Positions 18,747-28,631 of a stretch of 64,000 nt of DNA are shown piece by piece. The notes beneath the pieces were generated by a model that saw nothing but the letters and a program-made list of their open reading frames with translations, was not told where the DNA came from and searched no databases. Position numbers and translations under genes: made by a program. Within the stretch, counting starts at the first letter, position 1. Each line of letters starts with the position of its first letter. The stretch lies in NCBI RefSeq assembly GCF_022559625.1, contig NZ_CP042288.1:2924155-2988154 (forward strand), in the 5' to 3' direction. Source of the stretch: Aquisalinus flavus. Its GTDB lineage: Bacteria > Pseudomonadota > Alphaproteobacteria > Caulobacterales > Parvularculaceae.

Positions 18747-19577
18747 TTATTCCCCGCCCCTGATGGCATCTTCTTCGGGCATGCCGACAATATGGAAGCC
18801 GGCATCGACATGGTGCGTCTCGCCGGTACAGCTCTTGCCGAGATCGGACAGCAGATAGAGCGCGGCGCCGGCCACGCCGACCGGGTCGGTGTCCTCGCGC
18901 AGCGGTGCCCAGGCGCGGCCCTCGGACAGCAGCGAGCGCGCTCCGGCAATGCCGCCCAGCGACAGGGTCTTGATCGCGCCGGCGGAGATGGCGTTGACAC
19001 GGATGCCTTCCTTGCCGAGATCACGGGCGATATAGCGGGTCGCCGCTTCCAGCGCCGCCTTGGCGACGCCCATCATGTTGTAGTTCGGGATGACCCGCTC
19101 CGACCCGAGATAGGTCAGCGTGATCATCGAACCGCCGGGGTTCATGATCTTCGAGGCCCGGTTGGCGGCATCGACGAAGGAGAAGGCGGAGACATCCATG
19201 GCGCGGGCAAAGACTTCCCGGCTCGTGTTCGCGACGAAGGATCCCTTCAGCGCTTCCTTGTCGGCAAAGGCGATGGCGTGGACCAGGAAGTCGATCTTGC
19301 CCCATTTGTCCTCGATGGTCTTGAAGGCCTCGTCCATGGAGGTATCGTCGGTGACGTCGCAAGGGATGATGACCTCCGCGCCGAGGCTTTCGGCCAGCGG
19401 GCGCACCCTGCGCTCCAGCCCTTCGCCGACATAGGTAAAGGCCATCTCCGCGCCCTGGGCGTGGAGCTGCTGGGCAATGGCCCAGGCGATGGAATTCTTG
19501 TTCGCGACACCCATGACGAGGCCGCGCTTGCCTTTCATCAGGTCACCGGTCGGGAATGTCTGGCTGTCTTCGCTCAT
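18747..19577 (-). CDS. fabI: Enoyl-[acyl-carrier-protein] reductase (NADH)
   Basis: 276 residues of the SDR-type enoyl-ACP reductase. The divergent nucleotide motif is GKRGLVMGVANKNSIAWAIAQ. The active-site pair appears in YNMMGVAKAALEA (Y-x6-K), preceded by TLTYLGSERVIPN. The C-terminal block is IKTLSLGGIAGARSLLS, then SDLGKSCTGETHHVDAGFHIVGM. It reduces trans-2-enoyl-ACP in the last step of each fatty acid elongation cycle. fabB and fabA lie 5-7 kb away on the same strand but not in the same operon. Confidence 0.97.
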   Translation of the reverse strand: MSEDSQTFPTGDLMKGKRGLVMGVANKNSIAWAIAQQLHAQGAEMAFTYVGEGLERRVRPLAESLGAEVIIPCDVTDDTSMDEAFKTIEDKWGKIDFLVHAIAFADKEALKGSFVANTSREVFARAMDVSAFSFVDAANRASKIMNPGGSMITLTYLGSERVIPNYNMMGVAKAALEAATRYIARDLGKEGIRVNAISAGAIKTLSLGGIAGARSLLSEGRAWAPLREDTDPVGVAGAALYLLSDLGKSCTGETHHVDAGFHIVGMPEEDAIRGGE

Positions 19578-19754
19578 CGGGCAGGCCTTTCATCGTTGTT
19601 TTTCGGGCTTGTCGGTTGTGGTGCCCAGATAAACCGGCTTTTCCCGTCCAGCGCAAGCCGGGCGGCATGATTTTGCGATTTCAGGGAAGAGGCCGCTTTA
19701 ACGCGCTGCAGCAATCGCCTAGCATGGACTTGAGCGACGGTAGCGGGGTGGGGC

Positions 19755-20357
19755 ATGGCCGAGGAAAAATCCTATCATCACGGCAATCTGCGCGAGGCAT
19801 TGCTGATGGCGGGGCTTGAACTGTTGCAGGAGCAGGGCGCATCCGGCTTCTCGCTGCGCGCCTGCGCCGCCCGGGCCGGGGTCTCCCATGCCGCGCCCGC
19901 CCATCATTTCGGGGACATGAAAACGCTGCTCAGCACGATCGCGGCCGGGGGCTATCTGACCCTGGCGCAGACGATGAACACGGCGCGCAAATCGGTCGGC
20001 ACCGACGCCGCCCGTGCGATCGAGGCGATTGCCGCCGCCTATATCGGCTTTGCCATGGGCAATAGCGCGTTGTTCTCGCTGATGATGGATGGCGAGCGCA
20101 CCGATGGCGCCAATGCCGACCTGCAGGGCGGCGTTGCCGCGCTGAAGGCCGAGATCGCCGCCGTTGCATCCCCGGCCTCGCGCAGGACCGGTCCCGCCGG
20201 GCCGCATACGCCAGCGCTGATGGAGACATTTCTGTGGTCGATGCTTCAGGGCCTGTCGCAGCTCGCTATTGCGGGCAGGCTGGAGGAGGGAGGCGCCGTC
20301 AGCCGGCAGGCCTCCGACCTCGTCAGGACCGTCAGCACCCTTATGTTAGAGGGCTGA
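19755..20357 (+). CDS. TetR/AcrR family transcriptional regulator
   Basis: 200 residues. The N-terminal helix-turn-helix reads LREALLMAGLELLQEQGASG, then FSLRACAARAGVSHAAPAHHFGDMKTLL. The C-terminal ligand domain begins YIGFAMGNSALFSLMMDG, the pattern of WHG-type TetR proteins. The gene is divergent from fabI across a 177-bp gap, so fabI is a possible target, but no clear operator palindrome is visible there. It converges with a small gene 13 bases away. Confidence 0.88.
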   Translation: MAEEKSYHHGNLREALLMAGLELLQEQGASGFSLRACAARAGVSHAAPAHHFGDMKTLLSTIAAGGYLTLAQTMNTARKSVGTDAARAIEAIAAAYIGFAMGNSALFSLMMDGERTDGANADLQGGVAALKAEIAAVASPASRRTGPAGPHTPALMETFLWSMLQGLSQLAIAGRLEEGGAVSRQASDLVRTVSTLMLEG

Positions 20358-20370
20358 CGGTCGAATTCTC

Positions 20371-20697
20371 TCAGGCAGCGCCGTTGGGCTGCGGGGCCTC
20401 GGGGGCCTGCGGGTTCTCCAGATCGAGAACGATGTTCGTCGGCTGCGGCTGGATACCGCCGAGTTCCTTCTTGTCCTCATCGGTCCATGCCGCGATCAGG
20501 AACAGGCCTGCCTTGGCCGGATCTTCCTTGGTCGGCTCGAAGACCAGAAGGCCATTATTGTCGAGATAGAAAGAATGCTCGCCGAAGGTTTGCGACAATT
20601 GCACCGCAACCGGGTGATCCTCGGGGATCGGGTCGGCGCCAAGCGTTTGTTTGGCAGCTTCTGCCTGGGGTTCAGTCAGTTTCATGGCTTCGCTCAT
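20371..20697 (-). CDS. Conserved-type hypothetical protein
   Basis: 108 residues, acidic, with no signal peptide or membrane segment. The sequence MKLTEPQAEAAKQTLGADPI, HSFYLDNNGLLVFEP and LFLIAAWTDEDKKELG suggests a small alpha/beta protein, ending in a Pro/Gln/Ala-rich tail. I do not recognise the family. Base composition and codon use match the neighbours, so the gene is probably real. It is separated from the next upstream gene by about 165 bp. Confidence 0.7.
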   Translation of the reverse strand: MSEAMKLTEPQAEAAKQTLGADPIPEDHPVAVQLSQTFGEHSFYLDNNGLLVFEPTKEDPAKAGLFLIAAWTDEDKKELGGIQPQPTNIVLDLENPQAPEAPQPNGAA

Positions 20698-20862
20698 TCA
20701 AATAAGGGTTCGGAGCCAACAGGGCTCACTTCACAAACAATACCGGCCTGACAATAGCTGAAAGACAAGCATCACGAATGAGAGTGACCCTAACAAGGGC
20801 CGCGCTGCGATGCAAACCGGCCCTTGGCAGGAAATTCCAATAAATCTTATGCTTTGGTGAGG

Positions 20863-21126
20863 TTAGCCGGCGGTCTTCTTGGTCAAGGCCCAGCCGATAA
20901 AGGCAATGAGGCAGGCCGCGGCGGTGCCAGGGGCCAGCGCCAGCATGTATTGCTGCGACATGACCAGCGACATCGCGCCGATGGCCGTCGAGATCGTCGC
21001 CAGCAGTACGGCGAGAGAGGCGAGCATGATCATGTTGTTCGCTGGTGTCAGCGACGCGCGCCCGCTCTTTTCAACTTCGCGGATGAACCACGCATCGCCC
21101 TTGCCGGTTTGATCCTGATTGTTCAT
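20863..21126 (-). CDS. Small two-helix inner-membrane protein
   Basis: 87 residues: a charged N-terminus of about 25 residues (DQTGKGDAWFIREVEKSG), a hydrophobic helix around 29-53, a second around 60-82 and a short basic end (TKKTAG). The pattern suggests a membrane hairpin with both termini in the cytoplasm. Family and function are not recognised. It is divergent from the ABC membrane-domain gene across about 130 bp that should contain both promoters. Confidence 0.65.
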   Translation of the reverse strand: MNNQDQTGKGDAWFIREVEKSGRASLTPANNMIMLASLAVLLATISTAIGAMSLVMSQQYMLALAPGTAAACLIAFIGWALTKKTAG

Positions 21127-21254
21127 GGCGCGCCCGTTCTGTAAAAAAGCCTGTCTGATCCGGGCGCAGCATAGGTCAGCCTGCGCGATTTCCGCAAGCA
21201 GTTGCGGCGCGGTCAGGGACTGGTTAACTGCAGGCTGTAAAAAAGGGAGCCAAT

Positions 21255-22136
21255 ATGAGTGATCGGTCGGCCACGCCTGAGGGCCTTTCCCATGCGGGGA
21301 TCGTCAAGCGCTACCGTTGGGCCATTGCCGGCACGCTGGCGCTCCTGGCTCTGGAAAACCTGTTCACGGTGATCGAGCCGTGGCTGCTCGGTCGCGCCAT
21401 CGACAGTCTGATCGGTGACAGTTTCCTCGGTATCGTGATCTATCTCGCTGCTGCCATCATCGCCTTGGCGCTCGGCGTCTCACGCCGCCTTTACGATACG
21501 CGCATCTATGGCCGCATCTATCGCGAGTCGGCGGGGGATGTCGTCGAACGCCAGATCGCAAATGCAAAGCCGACCGCCCAGACTGCAGCCCATGTCAGCT
21601 TCGTGCAGGAATTCGTGGATTTCTTCGAGCATATGTTGCCGGCAGCCATCGTCTCGATCTTCATGCTGCTCGGCTCGGTGGTGATGATGGCGATCATCTC
21701 GCCGCTTCTTTGCCTCGGCACGATTGTCGTCGCCGGATTGATCTCGGCGATCTTCGGCCTGAGCGCCCGCCGGATCAATTCCCTCAACACCGGCCTCAAT
21801 GACGAGGCCGAGCGGCAGGTCGATATTCTCGAGGCGCGGGATATTCTGGCGGTACGGTCACACTTCTTTTCCCTCGTGCGCTGGCGGATCCAATTGTCCG
21901 ATCTCGAAGCAAGGAATTTCGGCGGTGTGTTCCTGCTGACCTTCATCCTGACAGCCTTCGCCGTCTGGGTGCTGGTCAGCGCAGGCGACAAGAGTACAGG
22001 GGAAATCTTTGCCGCCCTGTCCTACGTGCTGCAATTCTCGCAATCGGTGATCATCCTTCCCTACACCTATCAGCAATTCTTGCGGACAAGCGAGATCGGG
22101 ACGCGCCTGTCGCGCGCAAGCCCGGACGCAAGCTGA
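21255..22136 (+). CDS. ABC transporter six-helix membrane domain protein without ATPase
   Basis: 293 residues containing only the type I exporter membrane domain: helices near 24-42, 58-80, 130-150, 155-175 and 230-252, with the domain-typical PWLLGRAIDSLIG at the start. The protein stops where a nucleotide-binding domain would begin; no Walker A, signature or Walker B sequence follows, and the next gene is on the other strand six bases away. It matches stand-alone ABC_membrane_3-type proteins rather than a truncated exporter. GGGAG precedes the ATG. Function unknown. Confidence 0.85.
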   Translation: MSDRSATPEGLSHAGIVKRYRWAIAGTLALLALENLFTVIEPWLLGRAIDSLIGDSFLGIVIYLAAAIIALALGVSRRLYDTRIYGRIYRESAGDVVERQIANAKPTAQTAAHVSFVQEFVDFFEHMLPAAIVSIFMLLGSVVMMAIISPLLCLGTIVVAGLISAIFGLSARRINSLNTGLNDEAERQVDILEARDILAVRSHFFSLVRWRIQLSDLEARNFGGVFLLTFILTAFAVWVLVSAGDKSTGEIFAALSYVLQFSQSVIILPYTYQQFLRTSEIGTRLSRASPDAS

Positions 22137-22142
22137 CGGGTG

Positions 22143-23516
22143 TCAGCTCGACGATCCGACGCAGCAGGTCTTTATATTGACGAATTCCCTGATGCCGTCC
22201 GACGCCAGCTCGCGGCCATAGCCGGAGGCCTTCACGCCGCCAAAGGGCAGGCGCGGGTCCGATGCCGTTATGGTGTTGACGAAGGTGCCGCCCGCATCGA
22301 GATGGTTGAATGCCTGTTCGATCTCGCCTTCATTCTGGGTGAAGATCGCAGAGCCGAGCCCGAAACGGGAGGTGTTGGCGAGCGAGATCGCCTCTGACAG
22401 GTTGGCCGCAGAATAGAGCGTCGCAACTGGTCCGAACAACTCCTCGGCAAAGGCCGGCGCGCCCTCGGGGATATTCTCGAGGATGCCGGGACGGTAGAAA
22501 AACCCGTCGCCATCAATCACTTCCGCGCCGGTCAGGCAATGAGCGCCCTTGGCAACGCTTTCGGTGACCTGTTTGTCGAGGTCGTCGCGCGTCTGCGCCA
22601 TGGCGAGGGGGCCGATATCGGTATCCTCCGCCATCGGGTCGCCGACCTTCAAGGCCTCGAACCGGGAGACGAAGCCGTCGCGGAAATCCCTGTAGATATC
22701 CTGATGAATGATGAAGCGCTTGGCGGCAATGCACGACTGGCCATTGTTCAGGGTGCGCCCTTTCACGGCAGCATCGAGAGCGGCATCGAGATCAGCCGAC
22801 GGCATGACGATGAACGGGTCAGAGCCGCCAAGCTCCAGCACCGTCTTCTTGATGTGGTCGCCCGCAGTGGCGGCGACGGCGCGGCCTGCGGGTTCGGAGC
22901 CTGTCAGCGTTGCGGCACGCACGCGATCATCCTGCAGGATACGCTCGACCTTTCCCGAGCCGACCAGCAGCGTCTGAAATGTACCCTCGGGGAAGCCCGC
23001 ATCGCGAAACACTTCCTCGATGGCGAGGGCCGATTGCGGCACGTTGGAGGCGTGCTTCAACAGCCCGGTATTGCCGGCCATCAGGGCAGGCGCGGCAAAG
23101 CGGAAGCACTGCCACAGCGGGAAGTTCCAAGGCATGACCGCAAGCACCGGTCCGATCGGCAGGTAACGGGCGAAGGAGCGCTGCGCTTTCGTCTCGATCG
23201 GGCGGTCGGCGAGAAATTCTTCCGCATGCTCTGCATAAAAGCGGCAGGCCCAGGCGCATTTCTTCACTTCGGCCCTGGCCGAGGCGAAGGTCTTGCCCAT
23301 CTCCGTCGTCAGCAGGCGGCCATAGGTCTCTTCGCGGTCCTCCAGGATATCCGCTGCCCGCATCATCAGCGTGGCGCGGTCGGCAAAGCTCAAGCTGCGC
23401 AGGGCATGGAAACCGCTCACCGACTGTGCAATCGCCTTGTCGACATCGGCATCGCTCAATTCCTCGAACGTCTTTTCGACCTTGCCGGTCGCGGGATTGA
23501 GGGTCTGGATCGGCAT
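22143..23516 (-). CDS. NAD(P)-dependent succinate-semialdehyde-type aldehyde dehydrogenase
   Basis: 457 residues from the ATG at 23516, placed six bases after GGAGG; the ATG at 23522 abuts that site. Aldehyde dehydrogenase motifs: [22 protein letters not shown], catalytic Glu in [11 protein letters not shown] and catalytic Cys in [13 protein letters not shown], then [11 protein letters not shown] and [15 protein letters not shown]. The nearest class is succinate-semialdehyde/glutarate-semialdehyde dehydrogenase (Sad/GabD type). The substrate is not certain: no gabT or related gene is adjacent. It probably feeds succinate into the TCA cycle. Confidence 0.88.
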   Translation of the reverse strand: MPIQTLNPATGKVEKTFEELSDADVDKAIAQSVSGFHALRSLSFADRATLMMRAADILEDREETYGRLLTTEMGKTFASARAEVKKCAWACRFYAEHAEEFLADRPIETKAQRSFARYLPIGPVLAVMPWNFPLWQCFRFAAPALMAGNTGLLKHASNVPQSALAIEEVFRDAGFPEGTFQTLLVGSGKVERILQDDRVRAATLTGSEPAGRAVAATAGDHIKKTVLELGGSDPFIVMPSADLDAALDAAVKGRTLNNGQSCIAAKRFIIHQDIYRDFRDGFVSRFEALKVGDPMAEDTDIGPLAMAQTRDDLDKQVTESVAKGAHCLTGAEVIDGDGFFYRPGILENIPEGAPAFAEELFGPVATLYSAANLSEAISLANTSRFGLGSAIFTQNEGEIEQAFNHLDAGGTFVNTITASDPRLPFGGVKASGYGRELASDGIREFVNIKTCCVGSSS

Positions 23517-23653
23517 TCTCATCCTCCATCTGCGGTCTGCGCGCTGCCTGACACTTAGCGCGGCGGCGAGGGGCCGCCTACAGGCAATGACAGTTTGCAG
23601 ATGATTTGGTTCACCGGGTCCGGTAGGATCGCCGCACCAAACGGGGGATTATC

Positions 23654-24268
23654 ATGATCGAATACAGGAAACGCGAGAGCATTCTCGAGAAGACCGAGCG
23701 CATCTATCGGTTGACCGGTGACGAGGTCCAGATGGTCCGTCCGGACGGCTATGTCTGGGGGCTGAAGCTGGCGGAAATCGCCACGATCCGGGTCGCCTAT
23801 GCGCCGACACGGTCGAAGACCAACCGCTATCTCGCGACCATCATCGACCGCAAGAAAGCCAGGCTGCAGTATGACAACATGCATTTCGCCGGGATCGCCG
23901 ATTTCGAGGACCGCTCTGTCACCTTTTCGGAATTCACCCGCTTCCTGATCGACCGTGTGCAGAGCGCCTCGCCGACGGCACGGCTGATGGCCGGGGCTCC
24001 GGCGGCAAGCTATGTCGGCCAGCTTGCGTTCGTCGCGGTCGTCTTTTTCGGGCTGGCGCTGGTGATCTTCTCGCTCCCCGTAAGTTTCGGCAATCTCGCC
24101 ATCACCTTTTTCATAAAGGCAGGGATCATCGTCGTCTTCCTGCCCTTCCTGTTCCGGTGGATCGTCAAGGGCCGGCCGCGCCAGGTCGCCTTTGATGCGA
24201 TTCCGCAGGACTACCTGCCAAAGCCGGGCATCATGGCGCGCGGCGATGGCTCGGCGGTCGGTGACTAG
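23654..24268 (+). CDS. Hypothetical two-helix membrane protein
   Basis: 204 residues. The first 110 are soluble, with a beta-rich pattern ([32 protein letters not shown]) reminiscent of a PH-like or sensor domain. Hydrophobic helices lie near 119-141 and 147-170, followed by a basic loop and a 30-residue tail. I do not recognise the family. Its TAG and the fabB TAG on the other strand overlap in the sequence CTAG (24265-24268). Confidence 0.72.
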   Translation: MIEYRKRESILEKTERIYRLTGDEVQMVRPDGYVWGLKLAEIATIRVAYAPTRSKTNRYLATIIDRKKARLQYDNMHFAGIADFEDRSVTFSEFTRFLIDRVQSASPTARLMAGAPAASYVGQLAFVAVVFFGLALVIFSLPVSFGNLAITFFIKAGIIVVFLPFLFRWIVKGRPRQVAFDAIPQDYLPKPGIMARGDGSAVGD

Positions 24269-25485
24269 CCGCCGTAGCGGCTCATGACGAGGCAGCCATT
24301 GGTGCTGCCAAAGCCGAACGAATTGGTCATGACATTGCGCAGATTTGCATTGTCGATCCGTTCACGCACGATCGGAAGGTCGGCGAATTCCGGGTCGATC
24401 TCCTCTATATGGGCGGAGGCGGCGATGAAATCGTTCTGCAGCATGAGCAGGCAGAAAACAGCTTCCTGTGCCCCGACCGCGCCGAGCGAGTGGCCGGTCA
24501 GTGATTTGGTCGAGGAGAAGTGTGGGATAGTGTCGCCGAAGGTTTCGCGGATTGCGCCGGTCTCGCGGGCATCGCCCACCGGCGTCGAGGTGCCGTGGGT
24601 GTTGATGTAATCGATTGGCCCGTCGACCGTCTGCATGGCGAGGTTCATGCACCGCACCGCCCCTTCGCCCGACGGGGCAACCATGTCATAACCGTCGGAA
24701 TTGGCGGCATAGCCGGTGATCTCGCCATAGATGGTGGCGCCACGCGCTTTCGCCCGCTCCAGTTCCTCGACAACCAGCACGGCAGCGCCGCCGGCGACGA
24801 CGAAGCCGTCGCGGTCCTTGTCATAGGCGCGGGAGGCGGTGGCCGGGCTGTCATTGTACTTCGTCGACATCGCACCCATGGCGTCGAACATGTTGGCGAG
24901 GGTCCACTCCAGCTCCTCGCCGCCGCCGGCGAAGATCACGTCCTGCTTGCCCATGGCGATCTGCTCATAGGCGTGGCCGATACAGTGGATCGACGTGGCG
25001 CAGGCCGAGGAGATCGAATAGTTCAGGCCCTTGATCTGGAACGGCACGGCGAGCGTCGCCGAGTTGGTCGATGACATCGCCTTGGGCACAGCGAATGGCC
25101 CGATGCGCTTGGGGCTGCCCTTCTCGCGGGTGGTCGCGGCCGCCTCGACGATCACCTTCGTCGACGGTCCGCCGGAGCCCATGACGAGGCCGGTCATCGG
25201 ATGGCTGACTTCGTCCTCACCCAGCTTTGCATCCTCGATCGCCTGTTGCATGGCGATGTAGTTCCACGCCGCGCCATCGCCCATGAAGCGGCGGGCGCGC
25301 TTGTCGACCAGGGCATCGATATCGACTTGCGGCATGCCCCAGACCTGGCTCTTGAAGCCAAGCTCGGCGAATTGCCCGGACCTGGTGATGCCAGAGGTGC
25401 TCTCGCGCAGGGCGCGCGTCACATCGGCGGCAGTGCTGCCGATGGAGGAGACGATGCCAAGACCTGTTACTACAACACGTCGCAT
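24265..25485 (-). CDS. fabB: Beta-ketoacyl-ACP synthase I
   Basis: 406 residues. The thiolase-fold active site is complete: C162 in [20 protein letters not shown], His in [13 protein letters not shown] and His in [17 protein letters not shown]. The length and the [15 protein letters not shown] and [18 protein letters not shown] segments fit FabB/KAS I. It condenses malonyl-ACP with acyl-ACP and is needed with FabA for anaerobic-type unsaturated fatty acid synthesis. fabA is 103 bp upstream on the same strand and the pair is probably an operon. AGGGA precedes the ATG. Confidence 0.96.
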   Translation of the reverse strand: MRRVVVTGLGIVSSIGSTAADVTRALRESTSGITRSGQFAELGFKSQVWGMPQVDIDALVDKRARRFMGDGAAWNYIAMQQAIEDAKLGEDEVSHPMTGLVMGSGGPSTKVIVEAAATTREKGSPKRIGPFAVPKAMSSTNSATLAVPFQIKGLNYSISSACATSIHCIGHAYEQIAMGKQDVIFAGGGEELEWTLANMFDAMGAMSTKYNDSPATASRAYDKDRDGFVVAGGAAVLVVEELERAKARGATIYGEITGYAANSDGYDMVAPSGEGAVRCMNLAMQTVDGPIDYINTHGTSTPVGDARETGAIRETFGDTIPHFSSTKSLTGHSLGAVGAQEAVFCLLMLQNDFIAASAHIEEIDPEFADLPIVRERIDNANLRNVMTNSFGFGSTNGCLVMSRYGG

Positions 25486-25588
25486 GAAAAATTCCCTATT
25501 GTCCTAGTTCGATAGTACGCAATTACGCTTCAATGCCCAGAGCCGGATGCAGAGTTTCGCGCATCTGTTATTGGTCTGGAACAGCGCC

Positions 25589-26116
25589 CTACATGGCCCC
25601 GGCGTTCAGCGCGTCGCGCGAGAACAGCCCGACCCGCAGGTCGCTTGCCTCATAGATCTTGCGGTCGTCGCAATACATCGTGCCATTGGCGATGCCCAGC
25701 ACCAGCTTGCCACGCATCATCCGGCGGATGTCTATCTCGTAGCGCACGAGCTTGGCCGACGGCAGGACCTGGCCGGAAAACTTGATCTCCTTGGCGCCGA
25801 GCGCGCGGCCTGAGCCCGGCTCACCCGACCAGGTCAGGAAGAACCCGACCAACTGCCATAACGCATCAAGGCCGAGACAGCCCGGCATCACCGGATCGCC
25901 CGGAAAGTGGCAGTCGAAGAACCAGAGGTCCTCGCTGACATCCAGTTCGGCGATGATGTGCCCCTTGTTATAGGCGCCCTCATCGGATGTGATTTTTGTA
26001 ATACGATCGAACATCAGCATCGGCGGCACCGGCAGCTGGGCCGTGCCCGGGCCGCGCAGACCGTTCATGCCGCATTCGATCAGTTCTTCCTTGGTATAGC
26101 TGTTCTGGCCAGTCAT
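25589..26116 (-). CDS. fabA: 3-hydroxydecanoyl-ACP dehydratase/isomerase
   Basis: 175 residues, the normal FabA length. The hot-dog-fold active site is intact: H70 in [15 protein letters not shown] and D84 in LGLDALWQL. It dehydrates 3-hydroxydecanoyl-ACP and isomerises the product to cis-3-decenoyl-ACP, the branch point for unsaturated fatty acids. It precedes fabB. The 197 bp upstream, towards the SH3-protein gene, should carry the promoter; AT-rich DNA lies at 26120-26155. Confidence 0.97.
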   Translation of the reverse strand: MTGQNSYTKEELIECGMNGLRGPGTAQLPVPPMLMFDRITKITSDEGAYNKGHIIAELDVSEDLWFFDCHFPGDPVMPGCLGLDALWQLVGFFLTWSGEPGSGRALGAKEIKFSGQVLPSAKLVRYEIDIRRMMRGKLVLGIANGTMYCDDRKIYEASDLRVGLFSRDALNAGAM

Positions 26117-26313
26117 CGCTCTTATCCGGTGAATTATATTGAAACAAAGCCATAGAGGCGGCAGTTCCTCCCGTCAATGAAGGGTGGCCAAGGAAGGCGG
26201 CCGATTGAGATGGCAGGGCTTGTGCCCGGCAATCTTCCCCGAACCGGGGATGGCGGCGCGTCCACACCTTGCCTGTCCCTTTGCTCATGAAGCGCCGGGT
26301 CTTTAACCGGAGA

Positions 26314-26838
26314 TCAGTCGACGCCCCAGAGCGACGATTTGGCGACCCAGCCGCGATAGCCGTCGACCCGGACGAGGCACCAGCCGTCATCGCATTTTTC
26401 CGTATCCGCCAGCACGCCGCGCTCCAGTGCCGCGCGTACCTCGCTGCCTTCGGCCGGGCGCGCATGCATCAGCGCGGTGCCCTCGGTTACCAGCACCACG
26501 CCCGAGGAGACAAGCTGCGACTGATGGATCCACATCGTCTCGCCTTCAAAATCCTCGACCTTGCGCCAGACATTGTCCGGCGTCTCGGCGACCACCCGCA
26601 CGGGCAGCCCGCGCCGGCTGAACACGAAGCGTACCGGATAATCCATTGACGGGCCGACGCGGGCATTGGTCTCGTCGCTTTTCAAATTGACGAAACGCGG
26701 CACCGGCAGGCCTGAATAGCCCATTTTCGGCGCATTGGCCGACGCGCCGACTTGCGCTGCCGCGTCAGCGACGGGCAGGGCGGCCATCAAAGAGAGGAGG
26801 AGGATACTAAACAATACGCGGGCGGGCATGGTCATCAT
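26314..26838 (-). CDS. Exported SH3-domain protein
   Basis: 174 residues with a signal peptide (ARVLFSILLLSLMAALPVADAAAQ). Two bacterial SH3-like units follow: about 50-110 (FVNLKSDETNARVGPSMDYPVRFVF, then WRKVEDFEGETMWIHQSQL) and about 115-174 (LMHARPAEGSEVRAALERGVLADTEKC, then WCLVRVDGYRGWVAKSSLWGVD). Such proteins are common in alphaproteobacteria next to 2-hydroxyacid dehydrogenase genes, as here, and probably bind cell wall. Three possible ATG starts lie close together; the first is used here without strong ribosome-site support. It is divergent from the dehydrogenase gene. Confidence 0.88.
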   Translation of the reverse strand: MMTMPARVLFSILLLSLMAALPVADAAAQVGASANAPKMGYSGLPVPRFVNLKSDETNARVGPSMDYPVRFVFSRRGLPVRVVAETPDNVWRKVEDFEGETMWIHQSQLVSSGVVLVTEGTALMHARPAEGSEVRAALERGVLADTEKCDDGWCLVRVDGYRGWVAKSSLWGVD

Positions 26839-26958
26839 TCACAGCATGCTGCATAATCTGTTGGAACTGCCGAAGATGTTTGCCCTGCGAGCGTTAAGGT
26901 GCAGTTAATAAAGTGTTGATGCCCTCCGGTTTTGACCAGAATTTGTTCAGGTTTCGTA

Positions 26959-27945
26959 ATGACAGACACCCCGTGCAAGATCACCGTGACGCGCCGGTTG
27001 CCGGCCGAGATAGAGCTGCGGCTGGCCGATCTGTTCGATGTCACGCTTTGCCAGGATGACCGGCCGATGTCGCCGGAAGACCTGATCGCGGCAGCACGGG
27101 ACAGCGATGTCATTGCCTCGACCCTTGGTGACAGGCTGAATGCTGAGTTTTTCGCAAGCGCCGGCGACCGGCTGAAGCTGGTCGCGAATTTTGGCGCCGG
27201 CGTCGACCATATCGACCTCAAGGCCGCCATCTCCCATGGCGTCACCGTCACCAATACCCCGTCCGTACTGGCAGAGGATGCCGCCGATATGGCGATGGCG
27301 CTGATCCTTGCCGTCCCCCGCCGGCTTGTCGAGGGCGTGAAGGCGCTGGAAGCCGGCAAGTTCACCGGCTGGTCGCCGACATGGATGCTCGGCCATTCGG
27401 TGCGCGGCAAGAAGCTTGGCATTATCGGTCTTGGCCGTGTCGGCCAGGCGGTAGCGCGCCGGGCACGCGCGTTTGGCCTGTCGGTTCACTATCACAGCCG
27501 CAATCGCATCAATCCGCATGTGGAAAACGAGCTCGAGGCCACCTATTGGGAAAGCCTCGACCAGATGCTCGCCCGCGTCGATATCGTTTCGGTCAATTGT
27601 CCGCATACCCCGGCGACCTATCACCTGCTGTCGGCGCGTCGGCTCAAGCTGTTGCACCCGGATGCGTTCGTGGTCAACGTCTCGCGCAGCGAGATAATCG
27701 ACGAGGCAGCGCTCGCCGAGATGATCGAGAAGGGCCAGCTCGCAGGGGCCGGTCTCGATGTCACCAACCCCAGCCCGACGGTGTCGCGGCGGCTGATGCG
27801 TCTGCCCAATGTGGTGATGCTGCCGCACATGGCATCGGCGACGCGCGAAAGCCGTCTCGACATGGGCGAGCGTATGCTGATCAATATCAAGATGTTCATC
27901 GACGGGCACAAACCGCCCGACCGGGTCATCCCGGAATTTCTGTAG
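26959..27945 (+). CDS. D-isomer-specific 2-hydroxyacid dehydrogenase
   Basis: 328 residues from the ATG at 26959; a TTG nine codons upstream is less likely. Rossmann motif GLGRVGQAVARRARAFGLSVHYHSR and the catalytic set are present: Arg in VVNVSRSEIIDEAAL, Glu at the end of the following helix, and His in VVMLPHMASATRESRLDM. It resembles glyoxylate/hydroxypyruvate reductases (D-glycerate dehydrogenase) that reduce 2-keto acids with NAD(P)H. The last 20 bases overlap the converging YceI gene. Confidence 0.9.
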   Translation: MTDTPCKITVTRRLPAEIELRLADLFDVTLCQDDRPMSPEDLIAAARDSDVIASTLGDRLNAEFFASAGDRLKLVANFGAGVDHIDLKAAISHGVTVTNTPSVLAEDAADMAMALILAVPRRLVEGVKALEAGKFTGWSPTWMLGHSVRGKKLGIIGLGRVGQAVARRARAFGLSVHYHSRNRINPHVENELEATYWESLDQMLARVDIVSVNCPHTPATYHLLSARRLKLLHPDAFVVNVSRSEIIDEAALAEMIEKGQLAGAGLDVTNPSPTVSRRLMRLPNVVMLPHMASATRESRLDMGERMLINIKMFIDGHKPPDRVIPEFL

Positions 27946-28561
27946 GCGCGGCGCGGCTGACAGAGGCGCGGTCGAACCGTCCGTCGAAGTCGAGCTCCAC
28001 GATATCCCCGAGCAGGCCCGACATCTTGGTCATGCCAAAGGCCGACCGGCTGAAACTGCCCGTCGCCTCGAAGGACAGCACTTCGTCATCGCGCAGGCTG
28101 TCTATCACATTGCTGTCAAAGGTAATGGCGAAGGTTGCAGGCTGGCTGATGCCGCGGATCGTCATCATGCCTTCGGCCACGGCCTCGCGCGGCCCGGTCA
28201 TGGTCACATCGGCGCATTCGAACGTCGCTTCGGGGTAGGTAGCGGCATTGAACCAGTCCTCGCCCAGCAGCCATTGGCGCTTGTCTTCGCTCGACAGAAC
28301 GATACTGTCGACATCGATCACCGTTGCCATGCGGATCGTCTCAAGGCTTGGGCTGTCGGAATAGATCGTCGCCGTCACATCGGCGAAACGGCCCTTCTCC
28401 GACATGAACCCCATCTTGCGCACTTCGAAGGCGAGGTCGCTTTCGGCCTGGTTCAGGCGGAACAGGGTCGCATCCGGCGACAGCCCGTCAAGGTTAAGGA
28501 CGGGGCTGGCAAAGGCACCCGTCACGATGAAAAGTCCGGCAAGGGCAGCGATCCGGCGCAT
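27926..28561 (-). CDS. YceI family periplasmic protein (second of two)
   Basis: 211 residues from the ATG at 28561, preceded by AGGGAG. The signal peptide is short (AALAGLFIVTGAFAS). The lipocalin-like YceI beta-barrel is recognised by ESDLAFEVRKMGFMSEKGRFADV near the N-terminus, ATFECADVTMTG in the middle and FDSNVIDSLRDDEVLSFEATGSFSRSAFGM near the end. YceI proteins bind isoprenoid or fatty amide ligands. It is the last gene of a minus-strand run starting with tryptophan dioxygenase and lies 70 bp after its lipoprotein paralogue. Confidence 0.88.
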   Translation of the reverse strand: MRRIAALAGLFIVTGAFASPVLNLDGLSPDATLFRLNQAESDLAFEVRKMGFMSEKGRFADVTATIYSDSPSLETIRMATVIDVDSIVLSSEDKRQWLLGEDWFNAATYPEATFECADVTMTGPREAVAEGMMTIRGISQPATFAITFDSNVIDSLRDDEVLSFEATGSFSRSAFGMTKMSGLLGDIVELDFDGRFDRASVSRAAPTEIPG

Positions 28562-28631
28562 ACTGTTTCTCCCTGATTGGGAGTATAGCACAAATTTTGA
28601 AAAAGGCAGGGCAACCGCGATAATGTGATCG

